From NCBI RefSeq assembly GCF_040096055.1, contig NZ_JBBMFK010000001.1, positions 62,001 to 126,000 of the forward strand: a DNA stretch of 64,000 nucleotides, in the 5' to 3' direction. The notes beneath the pieces are model-generated. The model was not told the DNA's origin, ran no database searches, and was given only the letters and a program-made list of their open reading frames with translations. Shown here one piece after another: positions 42,536 through 50,821 of this stretch (position 1 is its first letter; each line of letters starts with the position of its first letter). A program made the translations under genes and the position numbers. This DNA is from Pseudoflavonifractor intestinihominis (GTDB lineage: Bacteria; Bacillota; Clostridia; Oscillospirales; Oscillospiraceae).

Positions 42536-44605
42536 TCACACGCCTTCGGTCAGTTTGCGCAGGCGGCGCATGATGTATGAGTCCTCCAGGTTGACCTTGC
42601 CCTCCACCGGGGTCAGGTCGATGCACAGGTGGTCGGTGGAGTGCTCCACCCGGATGAGGCCCCGCTCGTCCAGCACCTCCAGGCACACCATGGTGCGCAT
42701 AAAGGTCTCCCGCAGGCCGAAGGAGCGGGCAATGTTCCGGGAGAGGCGGCCCGCCGTCTCCTCCAGCCGTCCGGCGGAGCTGCGGTTCTTCAGGTACCGC
42801 CACACCGCCGCGAACTCCTCCCGGCTGGGGGTGAGGGCGGCGGCCTCCTGGGGGGTGAGGGCGGCGCCGGAGTGGAGCTTTTCGTAGAGCGCCCGCTCCG
42901 CCTGGGCCCGTGTGAGGGCGGGGCGCAGGTCGATGAGCTGGAGCTGCACCGAACGCCAGCCCCGGAACTCGTTGATCTGGGGGGAGAAGGCCAGGTCCAC
43001 CCGGTCGCCGGGGGCCAGGCCCGCCTCCGCCAGGGAGACAGAGAAAAAGATGGCGTCAAAGCTGCGCCCGCCCTTGGACACCTTCAGCTTCAGGTGCCGT
43101 CCGCCGCCCACCTCGGTGGCGGAGGTGACGGTGCAGCCCGACATGGAGAAGACCGGCTTGGGGTTGCCGGTGCCGTAGGGCTCCAGCAGGTCCAGGGACA
43201 GCACGCCCTCCTGGGTCAGCAGGGCGGGATCGGCCTCGGCGTCCACCTCCAGGGAGGACTCCATGGCCGCGCCGCCGGTGGAGGAGCGGACCAGCTCCAG
43301 CATCCGCACCCGGAAGGCGGGGATATTCCCCTCCAGAATGGTGAACCCGGCGGCCAGCTCGTGGCCGCCGAACCCCTCCAGCAGGTCCCGGCACTGCTCC
43401 AGGGCGGCGAACAGGTTGAAGCCGCCGAAGGACCGGCAGGAGCCCTTGCCCTTGCCGTCCTGGAGGCAGATCATAAAGGTGGGGCAGGAGTACTTCTCGC
43501 TCAGGCGGGAGGCCACGATGCCCACCACGCCCTGATGCCAGCCCTCCCGGGCCAGGACCAGGGCGGGCCGGTCCTCGGGGGCCATGGCGTCGGCCATGGC
43601 CACGCACTCCTCATAGATGTCCAGCTCCACGGCCTGCCGCTCCCGGTTGAGGGCACACAACTCCCGGGCCAGAGCCTCGCCCCGGGCCGGGTCGGAGGTC
43701 AGGAGCAGCTCGGCGGCCAGTCCGGCGCAGCCCATCCGCCCGGAGGCGTTGATCCGTGGGGCCAGGGTGTACCCGATGGATACGGAGGTGAGGGGCCGCT
43801 CGGTCAGGCCTGCCTCATGGAGCAGGGCCCGCAGGCCGGGCCGGGCCGTGTCCTTCAGGGCGGTCAGGCCCATGCGGATGATGGTCCGGTTTTCCCCCAC
43901 CACCTGCATCACGTCGGCCACCGTGCCCACGGCGGCCAGGTCGGCGTACCGGCGGAGCAGGGCGGGCTCCTCCGCCCTGTCCCCCAGGGCCAGCACCAGC
44001 TTGAGGGCCACGCCCACCCCCGCCAGATGCTTGAAGGGGTAGCCGCAGTCCCGCCGGTGGGGGTCCACCACCGCGGCGGCGGCGGGGATGCGGTCCTTGC
44101 ACTCGTGGTGGTCGGTGATGACCAGGTCGATGCCCAGGGAGGCGGCAAACTCCGCCTCGGCCACGGCGGTGATGCCGCAGTCCACGGTGATGATCAGGCT
44201 CACGCCCTTGGCCTGGAGGGCGGAGACGGCGGAGCAGCTCAGGCCGTAACCCTCCTCCATCCGGTCGGGGATGTAGGGGGTGACTTTGGCGCCACGGCTG
44301 CGGAGGTAGTCGGTGAGCAGGCAGGTGGAGGTGATGCCGTCCACGTCGTAGTCGCCGTACACGGCAATGTGCTCCCGCTGGTCCAGGGCGGCGGCGATAC
44401 GCCCCACCGCCCGGTCCATGTCCTTCAGGAGAAAGGGGTCCCACAGCAGGCCCTCGTCGGAGCGGAGAAAGTCCTTTGCCTTGTCCACGGTGTCCAGGCC
44501 CCGGGCGCAGAGCACCGCGGCCGCCAGCGGGGGGACCCCATCCGCCTCCATGGCCGCCTGGGCCGCGGGAGACGGTGCGCGTAGATTCCATTGTCTGTAC
44601 TTCAT
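42536..44605 (-). CDS. recJ: Single-stranded-DNA-specific exonuclease RecJ
   Basis: 689 residues from the ATG at 44603-44605. DHH family motifs are AVYGDYDVDGITS (near 73), IITVDCGITA and VITDHHECKD (near 150), and the DHHA1 domain has GGHELAAGFT (near 412). A C-terminal OB-fold and an additional region of about 120 residues follow. RecJ degrades single-stranded DNA 5' to 3' in recombination and repair. It is transcribed from the promoter at 44643-44671, followed by relA. Confidence 0.92.
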   Translation of the reverse strand: MKYRQWNLRAPSPAAQAAMEADGVPPLAAAVLCARGLDTVDKAKDFLRSDEGLLWDPFLLKDMDRAVGRIAAALDQREHIAVYGDYDVDGITSTCLLTDYLRSRGAKVTPYIPDRMEEGYGLSCSAVSALQAKGVSLIITVDCGITAVAEAEFAASLGIDLVITDHHECKDRIPAAAAVVDPHRRDCGYPFKHLAGVGVALKLVLALGDRAEEPALLRRYADLAAVGTVADVMQVVGENRTIIRMGLTALKDTARPGLRALLHEAGLTERPLTSVSIGYTLAPRINASGRMGCAGLAAELLLTSDPARGEALARELCALNRERQAVELDIYEECVAMADAMAPEDRPALVLAREGWHQGVVGIVASRLSEKYSCPTFMICLQDGKGKGSCRSFGGFNLFAALEQCRDLLEGFGGHELAAGFTILEGNIPAFRVRMLELVRSSTGGAAMESSLEVDAEADPALLTQEGVLSLDLLEPYGTGNPKPVFSMSGCTVTSATEVGGGRHLKLKVSKGGRSFDAIFFSVSLAEAGLAPGDRVDLAFSPQINEFRGWRSVQLQLIDLRPALTRAQAERALYEKLHSGAALTPQEAAALTPSREEFAAVWRYLKNRSSAGRLEETAGRLSRNIARSFGLRETFMRTMVCLEVLDERGLIRVEHSTDHLCIDLTPVEGKVNLEDSYIMRRLRKLTEGV

Positions 44606-44642
44606 GGGTGTGCCCCCGAAATTGGATAGAAAATTACTTTTC

Positions 44643-44671
44643 ATTATAACAAAGATAGCAGAAAGATACAA
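44643..44671 (-). promoter_or_regulatory. recJ promoter
   Basis: On the minus strand TTGTAT and TATAAT with a 17-bp spacer, about 40 bp before the recJ start. Confidence 0.8.
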
Positions 44672-44731
44672 GTTGAAACGGGAAATATCCCGCGGCGGGA
44701 AATGGTTCCGCCCCGTCATTTGACCCAGGAT

Positions 44732-44766
44732 AAAAAGAAGCCCTGCCGCACCGGATGCGGCAGGGC
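44732..44766 (-). terminator. Terminator of the pilus gene cluster
   Basis: On the minus strand an 11-bp stem (GCCCTGCCGCA/TGCGGCAGGGC) followed by TTCTTTTT, after the last gene of the PilT/PilC unit. Confidence 0.88.
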
Positions 44767-44789
44767 ACAGGATATGGAAAAGCGAGGCC

Positions 44790-45221
44790 TCAGAGGAAAC
44801 GCTCCTCCGCCAGGCGGATGAGCTCCAGGGCGCTGGCGAACTGCTGCTTGGGGGAGCCGTCCATCCAGTCCACCCAGCCCTGCCAGGAGGCGTTGCGCCG
44901 GGAGATGACACACAGGGTAAAGGTGGCCAGGGAACCGGCCGAGCCCTCCACCTCATCCAGAGGGATGCCCTCGCTGGGGTCGGCGGCGGCGGGGACGTGG
45001 CTCTCATGCTCCCGGAAGGTGCGGGAGTGCTGGAAGGCCTGGGGGAAGTTCTGCTTCTCCAGCACGTCGTCCAGCCGGAGGATCAGGCTGCCCATGTCGG
45101 AGAAGGCCATGGGCCGGGTGAGCCGCTGGCTGTACACCATACCGGAGATCCGGCCGTTGTCCGAGCGGTCCACGCACACCCGCAGGACCGCGCTGGGGCT
45201 GTTCAGGTTGGAAAAGGACAT
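44790..45221 (-). CDS. Hypothetical protein with C-terminal WQG/SALELIRL domain
   Basis: 143 residues from an ATG after GGGAGG. No known family is recognised. The N-terminal 80 residues look mixed alpha/beta. The C-terminal 42 residues (RRNASWQGWVDWMDG then FASALELIRL) closely match the small protein encoded at 55322-55522. Its place directly after pilT suggests a cytosolic accessory protein of the pilus system, and the shared domain links it to the surface-protein locus. Confidence 0.7.
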   Translation of the reverse strand: MSFSNLNSPSAVLRVCVDRSDNGRISGMVYSQRLTRPMAFSDMGSLILRLDDVLEKQNFPQAFQHSRTFREHESHVPAAADPSEGIPLDEVEGSAGSLATFTLCVISRRNASWQGWVDWMDGSPKQQFASALELIRLAEERFL

Positions 45222-45239
45222 GTATCAAACCTCCCTTGT

Positions 45240-46304
45240 TCAAGAATTCATGGCCAGACGCTTGCGCAGCCAGTCACTGTTGACGCAGTGGCCCAGGGCG
45301 GCGTCCGGACCGATACGGCCCGCTTTCACCAGCTGGAGCAGGCTCTGGTCCATGGAGATCATGCCGTCGGCGGCAGAGGAGGAGATCACATTGTCCAGCT
45401 GGTGGGCTTTGGACTCCCGGATCATGTTGCGCACGGCGGGGGTGACGGTCATCACCTCAAAGGCGGGGATCAGGGAGCCGTCCTTGGTGGGTACCAGCTG
45501 CTGGGACACCACGCCCTCGATGACCAGGGCCAGCTGGGTGCGGATCTGCTGCTGCTGCTCCGGGGGGAAGGAGTCCACGATCCGGTCGATGGTGTTGGAC
45601 GCCCCCAGGGTGTGGAGGGTGGAGATGACCAGGTGGCCGGTCTCGGCGGCGGTGACGGCGGCCTTGATGGTCTCCGCGTCCCGCATCTCGCCCACCAGGA
45701 TCACGTCGGGGGCCTCCCGGAGGGCGGCCCGGAGGGCGGCGTCATAGCTGGTGGTATCGGTGGCCAGCTCCCGCTGGGTGACCACGCTCATCTTGTGGTG
45801 GTGGAGGTACTCGATGGGGTCCTCGATGGTGATGACGTGGAGGTTGCGGGAGGAGTTGATGGCGTCCACGATGCAGGCCAGAGTGGTGGTCTTGCCGCTG
45901 CCCGCCGGGCCGGTGAAGAGCACCAGACCCCGGGAGCAGGCGGCGAAGTTCATGACGCTGTCCGGGATGCCCAGGGCCGTCCGGTCGGGCAGGGAGAAGG
46001 ACACCACCCGGATGACCAGGGCTAGAGAGCCCCTCTGCCGCAGGGCGTTGACCCGGAACCGGGAGAGATGGGCCACGGCAAAGGAAAAGTCGTCGTCCCC
46101 GGTGCGCTCCAGCCGGTCCATGGAGCGGTTTCCCGCCAGGGAGTAGGCCTCCCGCACCAGGGCGTCCAGGGCGTCGGGCAGGAGCCGCTCCCCCTCCCGG
46201 GTGATGACGCCGCTGATCTTGTAGGCCGCGGGCAGGCCGGGGATCAGGAGGATGTCGGAGGCCTCCCGCTCCACCGCGTGGGTGAGAATATCAACTAAAT
46301 TCAT
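45240..46304 (-). CDS. pilT: PilT-like type IV pilus retraction ATPase
   Basis: 354 residues from the ATG at 46302-46304. Motifs: Walker A GPAGSGKTTT (near 126), Asp box VITIEDPIEYLH, Walker B ILVGEMRDAET (near 195) and His box HLVISTLHTLGA. PilT hexamers drive pilus retraction and twitching. The assembly ATPase (PilB/GspE), prepilin peptidase and a major pilin are not in this window, so this cluster alone is not a full pilus. Confidence 0.9.
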   Translation of the reverse strand: MNLVDILTHAVEREASDILLIPGLPAAYKISGVITREGERLLPDALDALVREAYSLAGNRSMDRLERTGDDDFSFAVAHLSRFRVNALRQRGSLALVIRVVSFSLPDRTALGIPDSVMNFAACSRGLVLFTGPAGSGKTTTLACIVDAINSSRNLHVITIEDPIEYLHHHKMSVVTQRELATDTTSYDAALRAALREAPDVILVGEMRDAETIKAAVTAAETGHLVISTLHTLGASNTIDRIVDSFPPEQQQQIRTQLALVIEGVVSQQLVPTKDGSLIPAFEVMTVTPAVRNMIRESKAHQLDNVISSSAADGMISMDQSLLQLVKAGRIGPDAALGHCVNSDWLRKRLAMNS

Positions 46305-46317
46305 GGCAAACCCCTTC

Positions 46318-46698
46318 CTATTCCGGCAGTGTGCCGTCAAAGACGGGCAGATGGTCCCCGTCTCCGCCGTCGTCCTCCACCGGGACGGTCTGCCAGGCGA
46401 GAATTTCCACCCCGTCCCCGCTCCGCACCAGGTGGAGGTGGAGGGACTGGGTGTCGGTCATGGGAATATAGGTGTCCAGCTCGGCGTCCGTGCCGGCGGC
46501 AAACCCGGCGTACAGCGCTGCGGCCTGGGCGTCGGCGGCGTAGTAGGCGGACACTGTGCCGGCGTTGGTCTGGGACAGAGACAGGTCGGCCCGGGCCGAG
46601 GTGAGGGTGAGGGCGGAGAACACCGACAATGTGAGCACCAGCAGCACCGTCATGATGGACACCACGCCGATGCCGATGGGCGGCGGAGATTTCTTCAC
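46318..46698 (-). CDS. Small membrane-anchored pseudopilin-like protein
   Basis: 126 residues from a GTG start in a GTGA overlap with the previous gene. One N-terminal hydrophobic helix (GVVSIMTVLLVLTLSVFSALTL) carries into an alpha stalk with NAGTVSAYYAADAQAAALYAGF, resembling PilX/GspK-type minor pilins. A small acidic tail follows. No prepilin-type G-F-T-x-x-E site is visible. Role in pilus priming is inferred from position. Confidence 0.6.
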   Translation of the reverse strand: MKKSPPPIGIGVVSIMTVLLVLTLSVFSALTLTSARADLSLSQTNAGTVSAYYAADAQAAALYAGFAAGTDAELDTYIPMTDTQSLHLHLVRSGDGVEILAWQTVPVEDDGGDGDHLPVFDGTLPE

Positions 46699-47060
46699 GG
46701 CAGGGCCACCTCCTCACCGCTGTTCCCGCCCAGGGCGGGGACCCAGCTGGTCTCCAGGGTGTAGAGGGACGTGTCGCCCCAGAAGATCTCGATTTCAGCG
46801 GTGGAGAGGCCGTCCTCCTCCCCCTGGCTGACCTGGCACCGGTACCCCTCCGGGGCCTGGGGCAGGGCGTCGCCCGCCCGGAGGGCCTCCGCGGCGCTCT
46901 GGGCCAGGTACACCGCCTGGGTGAGCCGGGTGCTCTCCAGGCTCATGCTCCGGGCGTGGAGCAGCAGCCCCACGCACACCGCGGCGCACAGCACAAAGAG
47001 GAACAGGTCGATCACCAGCTCCATGAGAAAGAGGGAAAAACGGCTGCCCGATTCCTTCAC
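46695..47060 (-). CDS. Small membrane-anchored protein in pilus cluster
   Basis: 121 residues from a GTG start (GTGA overlap) about 10 bp after GGAGG. A membrane helix (residues about 8-30, LFLMELVIDLFLFVLCAAVC) is followed by an Ala/Leu-rich stalk and a beta-rich end. It is built like a minor pilin but has no clear processing site. Family not recognised. Confidence 0.6.
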   Translation of the reverse strand: MKESGSRFSLFLMELVIDLFLFVLCAAVCVGLLLHARSMSLESTRLTQAVYLAQSAAEALRAGDALPQAPEGYRCQVSQGEEDGLSTAEIEIFWGDTSLYTLETSWVPALGGNSGEEVALP

Positions 47061-47554
47061 AGCGTCCCCACCTCCTCCACGCCGGTGCGGGGATACAGGG
47101 TCACGGACCACTGGTGTTCCCCGTCGCCGGCGGAGATGTCCAGCCCGCCCCGCTCCGTGACGGACAGGGTCAGGGAGGACAGAGGCAGCAGCTCCATGCC
47201 GTCCTCGGGCGCCAGGCCGGTGCCCTCCTCCATGTACAGCTCCCGGAGGGAGCCCTCAAAGCAGTAGATCAGGGTGACGTACACGCTGCCGTCCTCACCG
47301 GTCTCGGTGAGGCGCAGGGCGTCCCCGCCGCCGAAGGTGCCCACGGCCACGCCTCCCCCGTCCGCCCGGCGGATCTGGTTGACCACGTAGGACAGGGCGG
47401 TGCGCTGGGCGGAGTTGGCGGCGGCGTCGTCGGCCACGGCGCGGTACACGCCGGTACCCATCAGGGTCACGCCCATGGCCAGCAGGGCAAACAGCGCCGC
47501 CAGACACACGATGACCACCCGCCGCAGCCCGGCGCCGCCGGAATGGGTTTTCAT
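47057..47554 (-). CDS. Pseudopilin-like protein (DUF4860-type)
   Basis: 165 residues from an ATG after AAGGGGG. A basic start and one helix (VVIVCLAALFALLAMGVTLMG) are followed by RTALSYVVNQIRRAD and a beta-rich region. The pattern resembles DUF4860 proteins found in clostridial pilus loci. It overlaps the following gene by 4 bp. Confidence 0.6.
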   Translation of the reverse strand: MKTHSGGAGLRRVVIVCLAALFALLAMGVTLMGTGVYRAVADDAAANSAQRTALSYVVNQIRRADGGGVAVGTFGGGDALRLTETGEDGSVYVTLIYCFEGSLRELYMEEGTGLAPEDGMELLPLSSLTLSVTERGGLDISAGDGEHQWSVTLYPRTGVEEVGTL

Positions 47555-47595
47555 GGGGACACCCCCTTACAAAAAGCGTTTTTTACGGGAAAAGC

Positions 47596-47913
47596 CTATT
47601 CTCCCAGGGCCAGCACCGTGATGTCTGGCATCAGGTTGGAGGCCACGTACTGGTAGGAGACCATGTACCGGTCGTCGCCGGCGGTGACGCCGTAGTGTTC
47701 CACCAGGTAGTCCAGGCTCCTGGGGTAGAAGCCCTCCAGGGCGTAGCACTCCACCGCCGCCCGCCGGACGCTCTCCTCGGCCAGGGCGAGGACCTCCGCG
47801 TCGGTGCGGACGCTGATGACCCTGGTGAACAGCAGCCCGGCCGCCGCCAGGGCGATGAGGAACACGGCGGCGGGCAGGACCCGCCGCAGGAATGAGGCAC
47901 GTCTGCCGCCCAT
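47596..47913 (-). CDS. Small pseudopilin-like protein
   Basis: 105 residues from an ATG after AAGGGGG. Basic N-terminus, one helix (VLPAAVFLIALAAAGLLF), then an alpha stalk with SVRRAAVECYALEGFYPRSLDYLVEHYGV, similar to GspG/pilin globular starts (YPxSLxxL). It could be a pilin-like subunit. No classic prepilin peptidase motif is seen. Confidence 0.6.
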   Translation of the reverse strand: MGGRRASFLRRVLPAAVFLIALAAAGLLFTRVISVRTDAEVLALAEESVRRAAVECYALEGFYPRSLDYLVEHYGVTAGDDRYMVSYQYVASNLMPDITVLALGE

Positions 47914-47943
47914 GGCGGAGACCCCCTTTCACGATGAGATCGG

Positions 47944-48993
47944 TCAGCCGATGGCGGTCAGCACGCCCAGCAGGGGCAGCATGACCGACAGGAGCACCAG
48001 GCCCACGGCCACGCACAGCAGCAGCACCAGGGCAAACTCCAGCCGGGACAGCAGGGAGGACAGCCGCTCGTCGGCCTCCTCCTGGCAGCGGGAGGCCAGC
48101 TCCTCCATGGCCTGCTCGGGCACGCCGGAGCGGAACCCGGCGCCCAGCAGCCCGGCCTGGAGGCCGTCCAGCAGCCCGCAGGCGGTGACGGCCTTATAGA
48201 AGTCCTCCCCCTGCTCCATGCGGGACTGGCAGTCCTTCAGGGCGGGGGAGAGGGCAGAGCCCTCCAGCAGGTGGACGGTGCGCTCCATGGCCTCGTCCAG
48301 GGGCAGGCCGCTGGAGAGCATGAGGGCCATGGCGGCGGCGAAGCGGCTCCGGTCCACCGCTTTGGCAGCCCTGCCCTTTCCCAGCAGGCGGGCCTCCATG
48401 GGCTGGGCCCCCGCGCTCTGCCGCCGGGACAGCACCAGCAGAACCACCGCGCCCACGGCCAGCAGCGCCACCAGCACGCCGCCGACATACTGCCCGGCTG
48501 CGCCGGCGGTCATCAGGGCCTGGGCGGCGGGGGACAGAGTCAGGCCCAGCTGCCGGAACACCTGCTGGAACACAGGGAGCACCCGGGTCATGAGCACCAG
48601 GAACACCGCCGCCACCAGCACTGCCATAACGGCGGGGTAGAGGACGGCCCGGCGGATGGCCGACGCTGTCTCCGACTCCCGGCGGTAGTAGGCGGCCAGG
48701 GCGGAGAGGACCTGGTCCAGCCGGCCGGCGGCCTGGCCGATCTCCACCATGCGCACCATGTACCCGGGGAAGGCGCCGCTGGCGCTGAGTGCCTGGGACA
48801 GGGGCGCGCCGTCCAGCAGGTCGGCGTGGAGAGCGGTCAGCAGGGCCTTGCTGCCGGGGTCGGCGGCGTCCTCGGCCAGCACCTCCACGCCCTCCTCAGA
48901 GCCGATGCCGGCGTGCATCATCAGGGAGAGCTGATAGCAGAACACCGACAGCGCGTCCGCGCTGAGGGGTGCGGTACTCCGTTGCTTTGCCAT
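47944..48993 (-). CDS. PilC/GspF-like inner membrane platform protein
   Basis: 349 residues from the ATG at 48991-48993 after GGAGG. Two homologous T2SSF halves can be seen: the first starts FCYQLSLMMHAGI with GAPLSQALSASGAFPGYMVRMVEIGQAAGRLDQVL, the second FAAAMALMLSSGLPLDEAME with GLLGAGFRSGVPEQAM. Three membrane segments occur (about 150-172, 195-220, 325-347). It should anchor the PilT ATPase and the pilus base. Confidence 0.88.
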   Translation of the reverse strand: MAKQRSTAPLSADALSVFCYQLSLMMHAGIGSEEGVEVLAEDAADPGSKALLTALHADLLDGAPLSQALSASGAFPGYMVRMVEIGQAAGRLDQVLSALAAYYRRESETASAIRRAVLYPAVMAVLVAAVFLVLMTRVLPVFQQVFRQLGLTLSPAAQALMTAGAAGQYVGGVLVALLAVGAVVLLVLSRRQSAGAQPMEARLLGKGRAAKAVDRSRFAAAMALMLSSGLPLDEAMERTVHLLEGSALSPALKDCQSRMEQGEDFYKAVTACGLLDGLQAGLLGAGFRSGVPEQAMEELASRCQEEADERLSSLLSRLEFALVLLLCVAVGLVLLSVMLPLLGVLTAIG

Positions 48994-49100
48994 GGGGCAA
49001 CACCTCCGGATGGAAATGACCCAGGCGGCCTGCCGCCTGAGACGGATGGAATGGCGCATGCCCTGAGCCCGCGCGGCAGCGCTGACTCAGGGCAGAGGGA

Positions 49101-50018
49101 TCAATAGGCGTATTTCTCGGTGTAGTTGGTGCCGTCGCCCACGTACTGGAGCACGGCGGGGTTGTTCTTGCCGTTGGAGACAAAGGTGGGGTCCAGCATG
49201 GACCAGTCCTCACCGTTGAAGTAGATCAGGTGGTCCACCCAGCCCACGCCCTCGATGTACACATTGATCCAGGCGTGATACACGGTGCCCGCATAGCCCA
49301 CGATCAGCTTGCAGGGGATATTCTGGCTGCGGAGCATGGAGGCCATGACGGCGGCGTAGTCGAAGCAGATGCCCTTGCCGCTCTCCAGCACCTTGTCCAC
49401 GTCGGGCAGGTAGCCGGAGGCCACGGTGGCGGCCAGCTGGTAGTCGTAGGTGATGTTGTTGATGACGTAGTGGTAGATCTCGGTCACCTTGTCCAGGTCG
49501 GTGGTCAGACCCTTGGTCAGCTCGGCGGCCTTGGCCACCACCTTGGAGTCGTCGGTGAAGTTGACGTACTGGTTGGCGTACAGGAAGGGGGAGAACTCGC
49601 TGGTCAGCTTCAGGGTCAGGGGGCAGGAGTAGGCCTGGGCGTACTTGGTGCCCGTGGTGTTCTCAAACACCTTCACAGTGTACTTGCCGTCGCCCTCGGT
49701 GAGGGGGAAGGTCTCGGCGGTGCCCTTGTTGTTCAGATTGTAGGTGTAGGTGGTGCCGCCGGTTTTGGTGATCTGGACCTTGATGCGCACGTCCTTGCCG
49801 CCGGTGTAGGACACGGACACAAAGCCCAGGGCCAGGTTGGACGCATCCACGGTGGCCTTGCCGTTCTTATACACGGTGACGCCGCTCTGGACGGCCTCCT
49901 TGTGGGGGATGACGCCGGCCTGGGCCAGCAGGGGGATGGCCACCCCCGCCACCAGCACGATGGCCAGCACGGCGCAGATGATCCGGGTGGTCTTTTTCAT
50001 GGACTTGAAGAATTTCAT
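49101..50018 (-). CDS. Secreted/membrane-anchored transglutaminase-like protein
   Basis: 305 residues. An N-terminal anchor or signal (MKKTTRIICAVLAIVLVAGVAIPLL) is followed by a beta domain (60-140) and a transglutaminase-like domain. Its catalytic triad is intact: Cys in GKGICFDYA (near 217), His in VYHAWINV (near 248) and Asp in MLDPTF (near 275). It starts in an ATGA overlap with the sortase gene. Proteins of this class act as proteases or crosslinkers; processing or linking of the nearby surface proteins is inferred. Confidence 0.85.
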   Translation of the reverse strand: MKFFKSMKKTTRIICAVLAIVLVAGVAIPLLAQAGVIPHKEAVQSGVTVYKNGKATVDASNLALGFVSVSYTGGKDVRIKVQITKTGGTTYTYNLNNKGTAETFPLTEGDGKYTVKVFENTTGTKYAQAYSCPLTLKLTSEFSPFLYANQYVNFTDDSKVVAKAAELTKGLTTDLDKVTEIYHYVINNITYDYQLAATVASGYLPDVDKVLESGKGICFDYAAVMASMLRSQNIPCKLIVGYAGTVYHAWINVYIEGVGWVDHLIYFNGEDWSMLDPTFVSNGKNNPAVLQYVGDGTNYTEKYAY

Positions 50019-50779
50019 GGATTGAGTGAAGCCTCCTCTTCCGCGTTGGCGGGATAAGCATAGTCGTCAGACAACGGAATGATGTCCACCAGGGCGCCCC
50101 GGACGATGAGCCGGTGGTCGGAGACGCCCACGGGGGTGCAGGTGGTCAGGGTGACGCAGGAGTGGTCGGTCTTGTAGATGGGGCCCCAGTCGTCGGGCTC
50201 CACCACCTCCTGGTATTCAAAGAGGTACTGGTAGATGTTCTCCCCGTACACCAGGTAGAGGCAATCCCCCTCCCCCAGGGTGTCCAGGTAGGAGAAGGGC
50301 TGGTCCAGGGTGATCTTGCCGCCCCGGATCCAGTTGCGGTGCCCGGCGATGGAGGTGTTGGACCGGCCCTCGCCGGGGAGCTGGGCGTAGTCGTACAGGC
50401 CCTCGCCCTGGAGCAGGGTCTGCTCGTCCACGCCGTTCAGGATGGGCTCATCCACTTCCAGCTTGGGGATGATGAGCCGCAGGTCGCCGCTCTGGTAGCT
50501 CTTGCGGGTGTCGGTGACAAAGACCTTGTCGGTGGGCAGGCCGTCCTCCGGCTCCTCCAGGACCGCCTTATAGACGGGGGCCGTGGGGGTGGGAGACGGG
50601 GTCTCGGAGTCCTCCGCCGTGGGGGAGGGCGTGGGGGTGGAGGAGATCACCGGCGCTGTGGAGGGCGCCACGATCTCGTACTGGGGCTCTCTGCCCCAGA
50701 GGAACAGCGCCGCCGCTGCAATCAGCAGCACGACGGCGGCCGCCGCCGCGATGACGGCGCCGATGGGATGTCTTTTCAT
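50015..50779 (-). CDS. Sortase
   Basis: 254 residues. One N-terminal membrane helix (GAVIAAAAAVVLLIAAAALFLW) is followed by a Pro/Thr/Ser linker (30-70) and the sortase beta barrel. The active site is clear: His in SIAGHRNW (near 147), Cys in TLTTCTP (near 212), Arg in DHRLIVRG (near 225). The linker and TLTTC motif resemble class C/D-like enzymes rather than class A, but the class is not certain. It should anchor the two LPQTG proteins encoded 2 kb away on the other strand. Confidence 0.9.
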   Translation of the reverse strand: MKRHPIGAVIAAAAAVVLLIAAAALFLWGREPQYEIVAPSTAPVISSTPTPSPTAEDSETPSPTPTAPVYKAVLEEPEDGLPTDKVFVTDTRKSYQSGDLRLIIPKLEVDEPILNGVDEQTLLQGEGLYDYAQLPGEGRSNTSIAGHRNWIRGGKITLDQPFSYLDTLGEGDCLYLVYGENIYQYLFEYQEVVEPDDWGPIYKTDHSCVTLTTCTPVGVSDHRLIVRGALVDIIPLSDDYAYPANAEEEASLNP

Positions 50780-50821
50780 GGCAGATGTACCTGGAAATGT
50801 TCTGAAATATGTGGATAGGGG

